From contig NC_013037.1 of assembly GCF_000023125.1 (NCBI RefSeq), positions 2,480,001 to 2,544,000 on the forward strand: a stretch of DNA of 64,000 bases, given 5' to 3'. Shown here one piece after another: positions 1 through 8,283 of the stretch (positions are counted from its first letter, which is position 1; the number at the start of each line of letters is the position of its first letter). The notes below the pieces were generated by a model. It was not told the origin of the DNA. It made no database searches and saw nothing but the letters and a program-made list of their open reading frames with translations. The stretch is from Dyadobacter fermentans DSM 18053. Its GTDB lineage: Bacteria > Bacteroidota > Bacteroidia > Cytophagales > Spirosomataceae. The translations under genes and the position numbers were made by a program.

Positions 1-34
1 TTTTCTCCAAAAATCCGAAAAAGCGCAACTTCCC

Positions 35-1174
35 TCAGAACGTATGCCCATGCGTGAGGGAAACCAGCTGTGACGTGAGCCAGGGTGTTTTGTCAAGCAA
101 TTTCAATGCGAAATCCGTAGTGCGGCTTTTCCCAAACAGCTTTTGAAGATGATATCCTGCTCGCACCCGCGTTCCGAATGCGGCATTCCACGCGCTGTGG
201 TAATGCTCTGATGCCTTATCGTGCGTTTGCTTTCCGTCAAAAAACAGGTACAACTGCTCTGCCAACAATTTGGAAGCGCGCATGCCCATGCTCATCCCAT
301 TGCCGCAAAGCGGGGTGATGGAGCCGGCCGCGTCGCCGAGCAAAAATATGCCGTTTGAATGCGTTTGCTTTTTGCTGAACTGGACATTGCTGATCACGAG
401 CGGCTGTGCGTTCACAAACTCGGAATGCGTGAAATAGTGCTTCAAAAAGGGGCTTTTAAATAAAACAGCCTCTTCCATTTGCTTCACGTCCTTGCCATTC
501 GCGATGAGATTGCGAGCGGTGGTGAGATAGCACAGGCAGTACCAATCCTGGTCGACCTTCGAAATGCCGCAGTAGCCGCCGGTAAAGTTGTGGAGCTCGA
601 TGCGATCCGTAGGAAAATCGGTTTTGATGTGGTATTTAACGCCGATATAATTCTGACTATCAATCTTTAATGCATCATTTTCATGCAGCCGGATGAATTG
701 CGGCCCGTACTTGCCGTAACTTCCGCAAACGACCTGAGCTTGAAAATCTCCGGCGGAGGTCCGGACCTGGAAACCATCGTCCGCATTACCCTGAACGTCA
801 ATCACCCGGCATTCCTGCATCACGCTTACGCCTTTGCGGACGGCAAGTTCAAAAAGTGCGTGATCGAGCGTGAAGCGGCTGATGCCGAATCCGCCCATTC
901 CAAGCCGGTGGTTAAGCACAAATCCCCGTTCGGAACTGATGCCCAGCCGGCTGATTTTCGGCAGCTCCATTTCAGCAAGGGGCAATCCCAGACTTTCCAA
1001 AAACGGCCAGCTCTCCATTGAAATATACTCCCCGCAAACCTTGTGAAACGGAAAGCGGTTCTTTTCAAACAACACCACCGAAATGCCGCGATCGGCCAGC
1101 TGGATCGCCAGGCACAATCCCGCCAGCCCGCCGCCGACGATCGCACATTCGAAATGTTCAGCCCGCGTTTCCAT
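35..1174 (-). CDS. FAD-dependent oxidoreductase of the type III PKS operon
   Basis: Class A flavoprotein of the geranylgeranyl-reductase / monooxygenase type, 379 aa. The N-terminal dinucleotide fold shows VGGGLAGLCLAIQLA at about residues 12-26. A CGEYIS segment follows at about residues 47-52, and the second FAD contact LLGDAAGSITPLCGNG lies at about residues 270-285. The ATG at 1174 overlaps the end of the methyltransferase gene by 17 bp, so the two are probably translationally coupled. It is the last gene of a run containing UbiA/type III PKS and a methyltransferase. By analogy with phenolic-lipid clusters (type III PKS, methyltransferase, flavoprotein hydroxylase such as Streptomyces SrsABC), it may hydroxylate or reduce the polyketide or prenyl product. 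The substrate is inferred, not shown. The downstream 34 bases hold no recognisable gene. Confidence 0.85.
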   Translation of the reverse strand: METRAEHFECAIVGGGLAGLCLAIQLADRGISVVLFEKNRFPFHKVCGEYISMESWPFLESLGLPLAEMELPKISRLGISSERGFVLNHRLGMGGFGISRFTLDHALFELAVRKGVSVMQECRVIDVQGNADDGFQVRTSAGDFQAQVVCGSYGKYGPQFIRLHENDALKIDSQNYIGVKYHIKTDFPTDRIELHNFTGGYCGISKVDQDWYCLCYLTTARNLIANGKDVKQMEEAVLFKSPFLKHYFTHSEFVNAQPLVISNVQFSKKQTHSNGIFLLGDAAGSITPLCGNGMSMGMRASKLLAEQLYLFFDGKQTHDKASEHYHSAWNAAFGTRVRAGYHLQKLFGKSRTTDFALKLLDKTPWLTSQLVSLTHGHTF

Positions 1175-1853
1175 ACACGATCACTTCATGCCTGAATGCC
1201 CATCGGTTACGTACCGAAAACCGTTCTGCTCCGGCGCTTTTGAGTATTTGCAGCCATTCTTTCTTTTTAAAACCTCTCAAAACGGACAATGGCGCATCGT
1301 TTTTGACAAGGTAGGAACTGGAAAACAGCCGCGTCAGAAATTTGATCGAATAATGCGCCAATGCATTCCTTTCCAAATCGTTGATCACGAGAATAGCGCG
1401 GTTTTTAATGGTAAAACGGACGAGCTCTATCAATTCACTATCCGAAAGATGGTGGCAGAAAAGGCACGCGTGGATTACATCGACCTGCTGTACATGCAGG
1501 TAGGTGTTGCGGTAATCGTCGCAAATGAGTGCGACTTCACTGTTCTTTAGATTTTCCTCGGCGTAGGCAATGCAATCGGGTTTGAGGTCCACGCCGTACA
1601 GATCGAGCGCGAAGCCCGCCTTCCTGTTCCACGCAGCAATGCGTTTGAGCGTATCACCGCCGCCGCAGCCAATATCGACCAGCGTAAACCGCCTGCCTTT
1701 TTGCAGCACGCGTTTCAATGCATTGAATGAAACGGCATATCCACCGAGCCAATGGTTGATGAAATCCAGCTCGCGGAGATTTTGAAAAAGATCCGCCGCC
1801 GGAATGTCGTCCGCATCGAGCAGCTCCTTTTGCCCGCTCCTATGCCCGAACAT
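1158..1853 (-). CDS. Class I SAM-dependent methyltransferase
   Basis: The SAM-binding motif I is clear (LVDIGCGGGDTL), followed by an acidic motif II region (YGVDLKPD), typical of a Rossmann-fold methyltransferase of about 230 aa. I choose the ATG at 1853, which overlaps the PKS stop at 1840 by 14 bp. An upstream in-frame TTG at 1904 would add 17 unconvincing residues. Its 3' end overlaps the oxidoreductase start. Position between a type III polyketide synthase and a flavoprotein suggests O- or C-methylation of a resorcinol or quinone-like polyketide, as SrsB and BpsB do in phenolic-lipid clusters (family knowledge). The exact acceptor is unknown. Confidence 0.82.
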   Translation of the reverse strand: MFGHRSGQKELLDADDIPAADLFQNLRELDFINHWLGGYAVSFNALKRVLQKGRRFTLVDIGCGGGDTLKRIAAWNRKAGFALDLYGVDLKPDCIAYAEENLKNSEVALICDDYRNTYLHVQQVDVIHACLFCHHLSDSELIELVRFTIKNRAILVINDLERNALAHYSIKFLTRLFSSSYLVKNDAPLSVLRGFKKKEWLQILKSAGAERFSVRNRWAFRHEVIVYGNAG

Positions 1854-3810
1854 ACCGTAATTGCATGGTTTCGATGCTGAGCCCCGGGCCAAATGCGGCC
1901 GCAAAGATGCGGTCGTTCAGGTGCTCTGGCTTCGTTTTTTCCAGGACATTTTTCAGGACAAACAGCACGGTTGGCGAGGACATATTTCCAAAATTCCGCA
2001 ACACATCGTACGTTGGGGAGAGCATGCATCTGTCCAGTTCCAATGCCGCCGCAAAGTCATCCACAATGCGTTTTCCGCCGGGATGCACTGCCCAATGGCC
2101 ATAATCGTCCGACCTCGACCCGACCGATTTCAGCATGGGCCGGATATTTTCCCGGATCAGATCAGGCACGTACGACGACAAATTCATGATAAAACCCGTC
2201 TCCGACAGCTGCCAGGCCATATCCGAGTAGCCATTGTGCAGCACCATTGAATTGAAACTATCGACTTTCACCGCGTGCAGATAGTGATCGTCCGGCTGGG
2301 ACGACACGAGCAATGCCGCCGCGCCATCGCCGAAAAGCATATTGGAAAGCAGATAATCATCATTATAGCGCTTCTGAAAATGGATCGTGCACAGCTCCGT
2401 ACACACGACCAGCACTTTGGCATTTGCATTGCTTTTGCAGATGGCATCCGCATTTTTCAATGCCAGAATCGCCGCATTGCAGCCCATAAAGTTGACGCTG
2501 CTGCGTTGTATCGAAGGATTCAACTTCAATTCCCGCATCAGTTCCACATCCAGGCCCGGCGCAAAAAGCCCGGTACAGGTCACGGTAATCAAATGCGTGA
2601 TGTCTTTTTTAATCATATCAAAATCCCGGATCTGCTCAATCGCCTTTCTGGAAAGCGCCGTGGCGTGCTGCTGGTAAAGCTGCATGCGCTGAGAAAGGGT
2701 GGGCTCGGGCAATAATGCGGCATTCCGGTTGAAAAACGTGTATTGATCGGGATTTTTATCGAAGTCGGGAATTACCGAGTAACGTTTTTCGATCCCCGTT
2801 TTGCTGGCTACGATCTTGATTTTTCGGCGGGTACTCAGGTCGTCGGTCGAACGCAGGTAGAAATCGGTAAGCGTTTCCTGTGCATAACCATATTCGGGAA
2901 CGGCTGTTTCAATAGAGGATAGATAACTCAATGGAATTCTGTTGATAATTATTAAAACGATGAAACAACTATTCATGCAAATCGCCGCCACCCAGTTCAT
3001 CCGCATGGTATTACGGAAATTGGCCTGTGCGCGATCCTTCCAAACCAGCGAAAACCAGACCCCGAACCAAATCACAATGGGGATGAAGAACACCTGGACA
3101 ATGTAAAAAATCATTCCAAGGTCCCTGGTCGTAAAGTACAAATAATAAAACACATTGCAGAGCACAAACATGGCCGTCGTGAACACGAACGTGCCGATAT
3201 GGCCCAATTTGTAGCTCAACGTAACGATGCCGTCGCGCAGGTCCTGCTCGTGCTGGTACACCTGCGTGAGCGGGTACGCGCCTGCGATCTGGAGCGAGCA
3301 GCCCAGCAACACGAAAATATTGGCCGTATCAAGCCGCAATGCGCCGCCCGATATGCCGGCGATCGACATATAGTAGGTGAATGCGCCCTGAAAAAACACG
3401 ACCGTCAGAAATCCGATCACCGGGTATTTTTTCAGCCTGATCAGCCGCGAACTGTACGCCCGCGAAGCCCCGATGTACAGCACCAGGCAGAGCGCGAACA
3501 ACGTATTTACGAATACGAGCGCCAGAATGGTTGCGGCAGCATCCAGAAAAAGTGTAAGGTAAAAAAGCCGAATGGTAGGAAGCGGTGGTTTTTCAAGGCC
3601 GCCAATGCTTTCCTCATCGCGGTCGATGTAGCTGTTGTAGCCGTTGCTGGCGGGATACACGAGCAAATGGATGATCAGGAAACTCCACAAAGCCTGCCGG
3701 TGCACAACCGTCTCGGCCTGACTGTAAGCGAACAAAAACAGCGGCGCCAGGAAAAACGAGAACGGAATCCGGAGCAGTTTAATGGTGTTGCGATCTATCA
3801 ATGCGGGCAT
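1840..3810 (-). CDS. UbiA prenyltransferase fused in frame to type III polyketide synthase
   Basis: Two enzymes in one frame. Residues 1-293 are a polytopic UbiA-type prenyltransferase: an Asp-rich motif NSYIDRDEES near residue 70, a second motif EQDLRDG near residue 200, and many hydrophobic helices. Residues 294-656 are a complete chalcone/stilbene-synthase-like type III PKS. Its active-site Cys is in NFMGCNAAILAL (about 444), His in WAVHPGG (about 576), Asn in NFGNMSS (about 609), and the family GFGPG loop appears as AFGPGLSIET. The PKS half starts SYLSSIETAVPEYGY, the usual N-terminus of stand-alone enzymes, directly after a UbiA helix with no linker. I use the ATG at 3810; ATG 3837 and GTG 3840 are alternatives. 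The product is probably a prenylated or membrane-bound alkyl-polyketide. Whether the fusion is native is uncertain (see findings). Confidence 0.85.
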   Translation of the reverse strand: MPALIDRNTIKLLRIPFSFFLAPLFLFAYSQAETVVHRQALWSFLIIHLLVYPASNGYNSYIDRDEESIGGLEKPPLPTIRLFYLTLFLDAAATILALVFVNTLFALCLVLYIGASRAYSSRLIRLKKYPVIGFLTVVFFQGAFTYYMSIAGISGGALRLDTANIFVLLGCSLQIAGAYPLTQVYQHEQDLRDGIVTLSYKLGHIGTFVFTTAMFVLCNVFYYLYFTTRDLGMIFYIVQVFFIPIVIWFGVWFSLVWKDRAQANFRNTMRMNWVAAICMNSCFIVLIIINRIPLSYLSSIETAVPEYGYAQETLTDFYLRSTDDLSTRRKIKIVASKTGIEKRYSVIPDFDKNPDQYTFFNRNAALLPEPTLSQRMQLYQQHATALSRKAIEQIRDFDMIKKDITHLITVTCTGLFAPGLDVELMRELKLNPSIQRSSVNFMGCNAAILALKNADAICKSNANAKVLVVCTELCTIHFQKRYNDDYLLSNMLFGDGAAALLVSSQPDDHYLHAVKVDSFNSMVLHNGYSDMAWQLSETGFIMNLSSYVPDLIRENIRPMLKSVGSRSDDYGHWAVHPGGKRIVDDFAAALELDRCMLSPTYDVLRNFGNMSSPTVLFVLKNVLEKTKPEHLNDRIFAAAFGPGLSIETMQLRYVRA

Positions 3811-3870
3811 GAGGCAAGATATGCAAAAAACCGACATCACCGCTGGCGACCGCCACCCGCCCGGAGACTA

Positions 3871-4680
3871 TTAGCCAACCGCCCCACCCTCCCGCACCGT
3901 AATTCGCAGCTGATGCGTGTTGAACACCTGCGAGTTAGGCGCAACACTCTTCGTGAGGAACACGCTACCGCCGATCACGCTGTTTTCGCCGATGACCGTA
4001 TCCCCGCCGAGAATGGTCGTGCGCGCATAAATGATCACATTATCGCCTACCGTCGGGTGGCGTTTGGTGTTAAAAAGCTCCTTCGCAACCTGCAATGCGC
4101 CGAGGGTGACGCCCTGGTAAATGCTCACATTCTGACCGATCACCGAAGTGGCGCCGATCACAATGCCCGTTCCATGGTCGATCATAAACGGCACGCCGAT
4201 GGTTGCCTCAGGGTGGATATCGACGCCCGTTTTGCCATGCGCATACTCCGTGAGAATGCGCGGGAGCACGGGTATTTGCAGGATACTCAGGTAATTGGCA
4301 ATGCGGTACACGGCAATGGCGTAAAAGCCCGGATACGAAACGATCACCTCGTTCACGCTCGTGGCCGCGGGGTCATACTCGTAAATTTTGCTGGCGTCGA
4401 GGCGGAGGTTTTTGTAAATCGTTTCGAGCTCGTCGTAAAAAGAGGCCACTTTTTGTTCGATGGCGATCTTTTTCGGGTCGAGATAGCTGAGCAGGATGTT
4501 TTCCAGATCGATCTGATTTTTCTTCAAAATACCTTCATACGAGGTCTTTTTGGGCAAATGATTGCTTGGGAAGAGAAAGTGGATCAGGCTGTCGAGCCAG
4601 GCGGTGGCATCATGCCAGGAGGGAGTCGCCTCCCACTCGGCATGATGCGTTTTTTTTAGAAGATCAATGAGTGATGACAT
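3871..4680 (-). CDS. cysE: Serine O-acetyltransferase of the encapsulin operon
   Basis: Transfers acetyl from acetyl-CoA to serine, making O-acetylserine for cysteine synthesis. The C-terminal half is a left-handed beta-helix with hexapeptide repeats (IGVPFMIDHGTGIVIG, VSIYQGVTLGA, HPTVGDNVIIYA). These include the catalytic His-Asp region HPEATIG...IDHGTG. The N-terminal 140 residues are the helical SAT domain. At 269 aa it matches the long EpsC/SRPG-like serine acetyltransferases that are known neighbours of family 2A encapsulins. It lies 16 bp downstream of the cargo desulfurase on the same strand. It is followed after 60 bp by the UbiA/PKS gene, so one transcript is possible. The context implies supply of the cysteine that the encapsulated desulfurase consumes. 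Confidence 0.9.
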   Translation of the reverse strand: MSSLIDLLKKTHHAEWEATPSWHDATAWLDSLIHFLFPSNHLPKKTSYEGILKKNQIDLENILLSYLDPKKIAIEQKVASFYDELETIYKNLRLDASKIYEYDPAATSVNEVIVSYPGFYAIAVYRIANYLSILQIPVLPRILTEYAHGKTGVDIHPEATIGVPFMIDHGTGIVIGATSVIGQNVSIYQGVTLGALQVAKELFNTKRHPTVGDNVIIYARTTILGGDTVIGENSVIGGSVFLTKSVAPNSQVFNTHQLRITVREGGAVG

Positions 4681-4696
4681 GCGTGAATGCGGAATC

Positions 4697-6529
4697 TTAT
4701 GCTCTGCGGCCCCTGCCGCTTGCTGCGAGCCGGTGCAGCGTGCCTATCAGTACGTCAATTTCCTCACAGGTGTTGTAAAATGCCAGCGAAGGACGCACCG
4801 TCGTTTCAAGGCCGAACCTCCTGAGAATGGGCTGCGCACAATGGTGGCCTGAGCGCACGGCGATGCCTTCCTTATTCAGCGCCGCACCGACTTCCTCGGT
4901 TTTATACCCATCCAAAACGAATGACAAAACCGATGCTTTGTGCTTCGCCGTGCCGATCAGCCGCAGGCCCGGAACGTGTTTGATCAGGCCTGTTGCATAT
5001 TCGAGCAGGAAACTCTCGTAATTATAAATGTTTTCGATGCCAAGCCGGTTCACATAATCCAATGCGGCACCCAGCCCCACGGCGTCGGCAATATTGCCGG
5101 TACCCGCCTCGAATCGGGAAGGTGCGTTGTGGTATCGGATGTGCTCAAATGTGACGTCCACGATCATATTGCCCCCACCCTGCCACGGCTGTGTGGCATT
5201 GAGAATGTCTTCCTTTCCATATAATGCACCGATTCCCGTTGGCCCGAATACCTTGTGCCCCGAGAATACAAACCAGTCGCAATCCAGCATGGTAACGTCC
5301 GTCCGCATGTGCGACACCGACTGCGCGCCGTCGAGGAGCACTTTCGCACCGGCCGCATGGGCCATGCGGATGATGTCCGACGAGGGCGTCACCGTTCCCA
5401 ATGCATTGGAAACCTGAGTGAACGATACGAGTTTGGTTTTGGAGTTCAGCAAGCCTGCGTATGCATCGAGCAGGATCTGGCCGTCGTCGTCGACGGGGAT
5501 CACGCGCAGTACCAGGCCTTTTTTGTCCGCCAATTGCTTCCAGGGAACAATGTTGGCGTGGTGTTCGAGGTGGCTTACGATGATTTCGTCCCCCGCATGG
5601 AGGTTCTGGTCGCCCCAGGTTTTGGCCACGAGGTTAATGGCTTCGGTGGTTCCCCTCGTAAACACGATCTCGTTCACCGAGCGTGCATTCACAAATGCCC
5701 TCACCTTCTCGCGCGCGGCCTCGTAGGCGTCCGTGGCGCGGGCGGCGAGCTCGTGCGCGGCGCGGTGGATGTTGGAATTCTCGTGCTCGTAAAAATAGCT
5801 GATCCGGTCGATCACCTGTTTCGGCTTCTGGGTAGTTGCCGCATTATCGAACCAGATAAGCGGTTTGTCATTCACCCGTTCCCTGAACACCGGAAAGTCG
5901 GCCCGGACGCGGTTTACGTCAAACGGAATGCGCCCGATCGGGCTTTGAACGGCACGCCCCAGCTGGTCACGGTCGCTGCCAACATGTATATTACCCAGCG
6001 AAAACGGTGAAAAACTATGCGGCAAAAAATTGGAAGCACCCGGAATATGCGGCTTTTCGGCAAAGGTTTCATTCAAAAAATAGTAAGAGGGCAACGCATC
6101 GCCCGGCGACACCCCTACTCCCGCAGCCGATGGCGGCACCTTGCCATCCGTGAAATGCGGGTCGGGCAGGCTGGTCTGCGGTTCATTCAGATCAAAGTTC
6201 TGATGTCCGTGCGAAGGGCCGCGATCAAAACGCTGATATCCCGACGAATGCGATTCCCAGCCATGAAAACGCTGATGCCCCGACGAATGCGATTGCCCGC
6301 GATCGAACTCCTGCTGAATGATACCCAGCATTTTTTGCGCCCTCGGATGGTCTTCCAAATGCGGCGAGAATGCGGGCGACGGCATTTCGCCCGGCATAGC
6401 TTTGAAAAGCTCGTTGGCGAGCCGTTCCAAAGCGCCGGCATCGGGCGAATTGACCGAAGAACCGTCTGGGAAACCATTTGGGATGCCGTCTGGCAGCCCT
6501 TCCGGAAATCCTTCAATATTTGTACTCAT
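4697..6529 (-). CDS. Family 2A encapsulin cargo cysteine desulfurase (SufS-like, long N-terminal extension)
   Basis: PLP enzyme converting cysteine to alanine with a protein persulfide. The catalytic domain begins at about residue 205 (DFPVFRERVNDKPLIWFDNA). It contains the PLP lysine in FSGHKVFGP (K426) and the persulfide cysteine in VRSGHHCAQP (C564), as in SufS. The first 200 residues are a low-complexity, Gly/Pro/Ser/His-rich extension with repeated SHSSGxQRF-type units and a conserved-looking segment near residues 185-205. Such disordered extensions target desulfurases into family 2A encapsulins (established for SrpI systems). Its ATG at 6529 overlaps the shell gene by 17 bp. Length 610 aa against about 410 for ordinary SufS supports cargo status. 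Confidence 0.93.
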   Translation of the reverse strand: MSTNIEGFPEGLPDGIPNGFPDGSSVNSPDAGALERLANELFKAMPGEMPSPAFSPHLEDHPRAQKMLGIIQQEFDRGQSHSSGHQRFHGWESHSSGYQRFDRGPSHGHQNFDLNEPQTSLPDPHFTDGKVPPSAAGVGVSPGDALPSYYFLNETFAEKPHIPGASNFLPHSFSPFSLGNIHVGSDRDQLGRAVQSPIGRIPFDVNRVRADFPVFRERVNDKPLIWFDNAATTQKPKQVIDRISYFYEHENSNIHRAAHELAARATDAYEAAREKVRAFVNARSVNEIVFTRGTTEAINLVAKTWGDQNLHAGDEIIVSHLEHHANIVPWKQLADKKGLVLRVIPVDDDGQILLDAYAGLLNSKTKLVSFTQVSNALGTVTPSSDIIRMAHAAGAKVLLDGAQSVSHMRTDVTMLDCDWFVFSGHKVFGPTGIGALYGKEDILNATQPWQGGGNMIVDVTFEHIRYHNAPSRFEAGTGNIADAVGLGAALDYVNRLGIENIYNYESFLLEYATGLIKHVPGLRLIGTAKHKASVLSFVLDGYKTEEVGAALNKEGIAVRSGHHCAQPILRRFGLETTVRPSLAFYNTCEEIDVLIGTLHRLAASGRGRRA

Positions 6530-7433
6530 GGTAGTTACCGATTTCTACATCTTCCAAAATCGCAATCGCATCGTCGACCAGCACGGCCAGTGAGCAGTAA
6601 AGCGACACCAGGTACGAGGCAATAGCCTTGTCGTTGATGCCCATAAACCGCACCGAAAGTCCCGGCGACTGCTCGCCCGGCAGGCCTGGTTGGTATAACC
6701 CCACTACGCCCTGGCGGCTTTCGCCGGTACGCAGCAGCAGGATTTTCGTCTTGCCGTTTTCAATGGGCACTTTATCGGAGGGAATCAGTGGAATGCCTCG
6801 CCATGTAATGAATTGTGAACCGAAAAGCGAGATGGTCGGTGGCGGAACACCCTTGCGCGTACACTCGCGACCGAACGCGGCGATCGCCTGCGGATGCAAA
6901 AGGAAGAAACCGGGTTCCTTCCACACTTTCGTCAAAAGATCATCCAGATCGTCCGGCGTCGGCGGGCCAAGGCGGGTCGAAATTTTCTGTTTGGCGGATA
7001 TGCTGGAAAGTAATCCATATTCGGCATTATTGATCAGCTCGCTTTCCTGGCGCTCCTTAATACTTTCAATGGTCAGGCGAAGCTGCTCGCTGATCTGGTT
7101 ATACGGCTTGCTGTACAAATCCGACACGCGGGTATGGACGTCAAGCACGGTCTGCACGGCGGTAAGGTTGTACTCGCGCGGATTTTCGACGTAATCGATA
7201 AATGTATGCGGCAGTTCGCGTTCATCGCGGCGGGAGCAATCTACTTCGGCGGTACTTCCTTCTTTCACTTTGTTGAGGCGGTACACGCCGGACTCTACGG
7301 GAATCCAGTTCAGCAAATGCGTAAGCCAGCGCGGTGTGATCGCCTCGAACTGAGGGACCGTCCGGGTCGCGATCGCCAATTGCCGTGCTGCCACGTCACC
7401 GAGTGCAGTTTGATTTTGGTTTAACTTGGCCAT
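6513..7433 (-). CDS. srpI: Family 2A encapsulin shell protein (SrpI-like)
   Basis: HK97-fold nanocompartment shell subunit of 306 aa. It matches cyanobacterial SrpI along its length. Recognisable conserved stretches are VPQFEAITPRWLTHLLNW, VLDVHTRVSDLYS, GPPTPDDLDDLLTKVWK, GVPPPTISLFGSQF, LYQPGLPGEQ and SVRFMGINDKAIASYLV. The ATG at 7433 is the only sensible start. It is the first gene of a minus-strand operon followed by its cargo cysteine desulfurase and a serine acetyltransferase, the classic family 2A sulfur-storage or sulfur-mobilising neighbourhood. Expression in relatives responds to sulfur limitation. Here candidate sulfur boxes lie 267-342 bp upstream. No rhodanese, sometimes found in such loci, is present. 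Confidence 0.95.
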   Translation of the reverse strand: MAKLNQNQTALGDVAARQLAIATRTVPQFEAITPRWLTHLLNWIPVESGVYRLNKVKEGSTAEVDCSRRDERELPHTFIDYVENPREYNLTAVQTVLDVHTRVSDLYSKPYNQISEQLRLTIESIKERQESELINNAEYGLLSSISAKQKISTRLGPPTPDDLDDLLTKVWKEPGFFLLHPQAIAAFGRECTRKGVPPPTISLFGSQFITWRGIPLIPSDKVPIENGKTKILLLRTGESRQGVVGLYQPGLPGEQSPGLSVRFMGINDKAIASYLVSLYCSLAVLVDDAIAILEDVEIGNYHEYKY

Positions 7434-7699
7434 TCTGTATTTGATTATTATTGAAAAACGAGCTGGATGGCGCCATCGGGCATTTCGCTGGCGCGGCCCG
7501 ATTAACGATCACAAACATACGTGAACTATAAATCAGGCATTTAAAGAACCACACAATCTGCCACCAGCCTTTTTCGCATCCGTTCCCCAAGACCGCAGGT
7601 CTCCGTAGCTTATACCTAGATACTGTTTTCATTTACCAAACACCAGGAATAATATTTTCCATTTAAACCATATAGCCAATTAAAATTCGGCATATTTAT

Positions 7700-7714
7700 C
7701 TATCGTTTTAATAG
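7700..7714. promoter_or_regulatory. Candidate sulfur box, encapsulin locus copy 2
   Basis: CTATCGTTTTAATAG, a CTAT-N7-ATAG dyad with the same 15-bp spacing as the boxes at 7761, 14850 and 23836. The central bases diverge from those three, so this copy is less certain. Confidence 0.35.
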
Positions 7715-7760
7715 AATTCGTGGATTGACCGATCTGGCAGCTTACCACTAAAAATATTGT

Positions 7761-7775
7761 ATATAAATTCGATAG
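7761..7775. promoter_or_regulatory. Candidate sulfur box, encapsulin locus copy 1
   Basis: ATATAAATTCGATAG followed by ACTAA. It is nearly identical to the box at 14850 (CTATAAATTCGATAG then ACAAA) before the second cysteine desulfurase, and similar to the one at 23836 before the sulfatase operon. It lies 328 bp upstream of the shell ATG and could also serve the divergent gene at 7834. Confidence 0.5.
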
Positions 7776-7833
7776 ACTAAATATTATATCATCTTTTTTG
7801 TTAGATTTGGACTTCTCATTCTATCATTTCACT

Positions 7834-8283
7834 ATGCAAGCGGGCAATCTGATCGATATTTATAAGAACGAAACCATCGCGACAGAGGCATTCAGGGATT
7901 TCAGGTTACGGCGTGGGATCATTTGCAAGAAATGCAGCGGCACGCATCACTACTGGCTCGCGCCGAAGCAGCAGTTTCAATGCAAGCAATGCCGGTTCCG
8001 CACCACGCTGCAAAGCGGCACGGTGCTTGAAGGAAGTAAGCTGCCGATCTCCTATTTCTTCATTGCCGTGTACATGATCCTTAAAAAGGGCAATGCATTC
8101 ACGATCCAGGACTTCCAGGAAGAAACCGGCCATAAATACTACGAGCCGCTCTACGACTTCATCCGAAAAGTACGCGCCTATCTAAACGCCAACGACCCAA
8201 ACACCGTCCTGATTGATCTGGTGGAGCTGTTCAATCATCATTTGATCAACCGGAAGTTTCAGGAGCGGGTTGTGCAGGATTAA
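7834..8283 (+). CDS. Zinc-ribbon/HTH protein resembling the N-terminal half of IS1595-type transposases
   Basis: 149 aa from the ATG at 7834 (an upstream TTG at 7798 is less likely). Four cysteines in a CxxC...CxxC zinc ribbon (CKKC and CKQC, about residues 32-53) are followed by a segment resembling the ISXO2/IS1595 N-terminal region: GTVLEGSKLPISYFFIAVYM, then an HTH-like QDFQEETGHKYYEP. The DDE nuclease domain that should follow is absent, and the gene ends normally at 8283. No terminal inverted repeats are evident. It could be a decayed element or a domesticated DNA-binding protein. It overlaps the convergent lipoprotein gene by 4 bp. Confidence 0.6.
   Translation: MQAGNLIDIYKNETIATEAFRDFRLRRGIICKKCSGTHHYWLAPKQQFQCKQCRFRTTLQSGTVLEGSKLPISYFFIAVYMILKKGNAFTIQDFQEETGHKYYEPLYDFIRKVRAYLNANDPNTVLIDLVELFNHHLINRKFQERVVQD

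Larger units (their letters stand above)
7434..7833. other. Divergent intergenic region upstream of the encapsulin operon
   Basis: 400 bp between the shell gene and the plus-strand zinc-ribbon protein. It contains two palindromic boxes (7700-7714 and 7761-7775) and a GC-rich hairpin at 7477-7500 (CGGGC/GCCCG) close to the shell start. A 12-bp palindrome GATGGCGCCATC lies at 7466-7477. The leader of over 300 bases suggests RNA-level control, but I recognise no known riboswitch in it. A weak 25-codon minus-strand ORF (7616-7693) has only one Cys and is not called. Confidence 0.5.

Noticed and set aside
3199-4659. 486-codon open frame on the plus strand
   Set aside because: It is antisense to the UbiA and serine acetyltransferase genes, spans two real genes, and has no recognisable domain.
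7396-7632. 78-codon minus-strand frame over the encapsulin start region
   Set aside because: Overlaps the shell gene start in another frame, and shows no family resemblance. The area is better explained as an mRNA leader.
7616-7693. 25-codon ORF as a possible leader peptide of the encapsulin operon
   Set aside because: Only one Cys codon and no repeated amino acid; weaker than the polycysteine ORF and not called.
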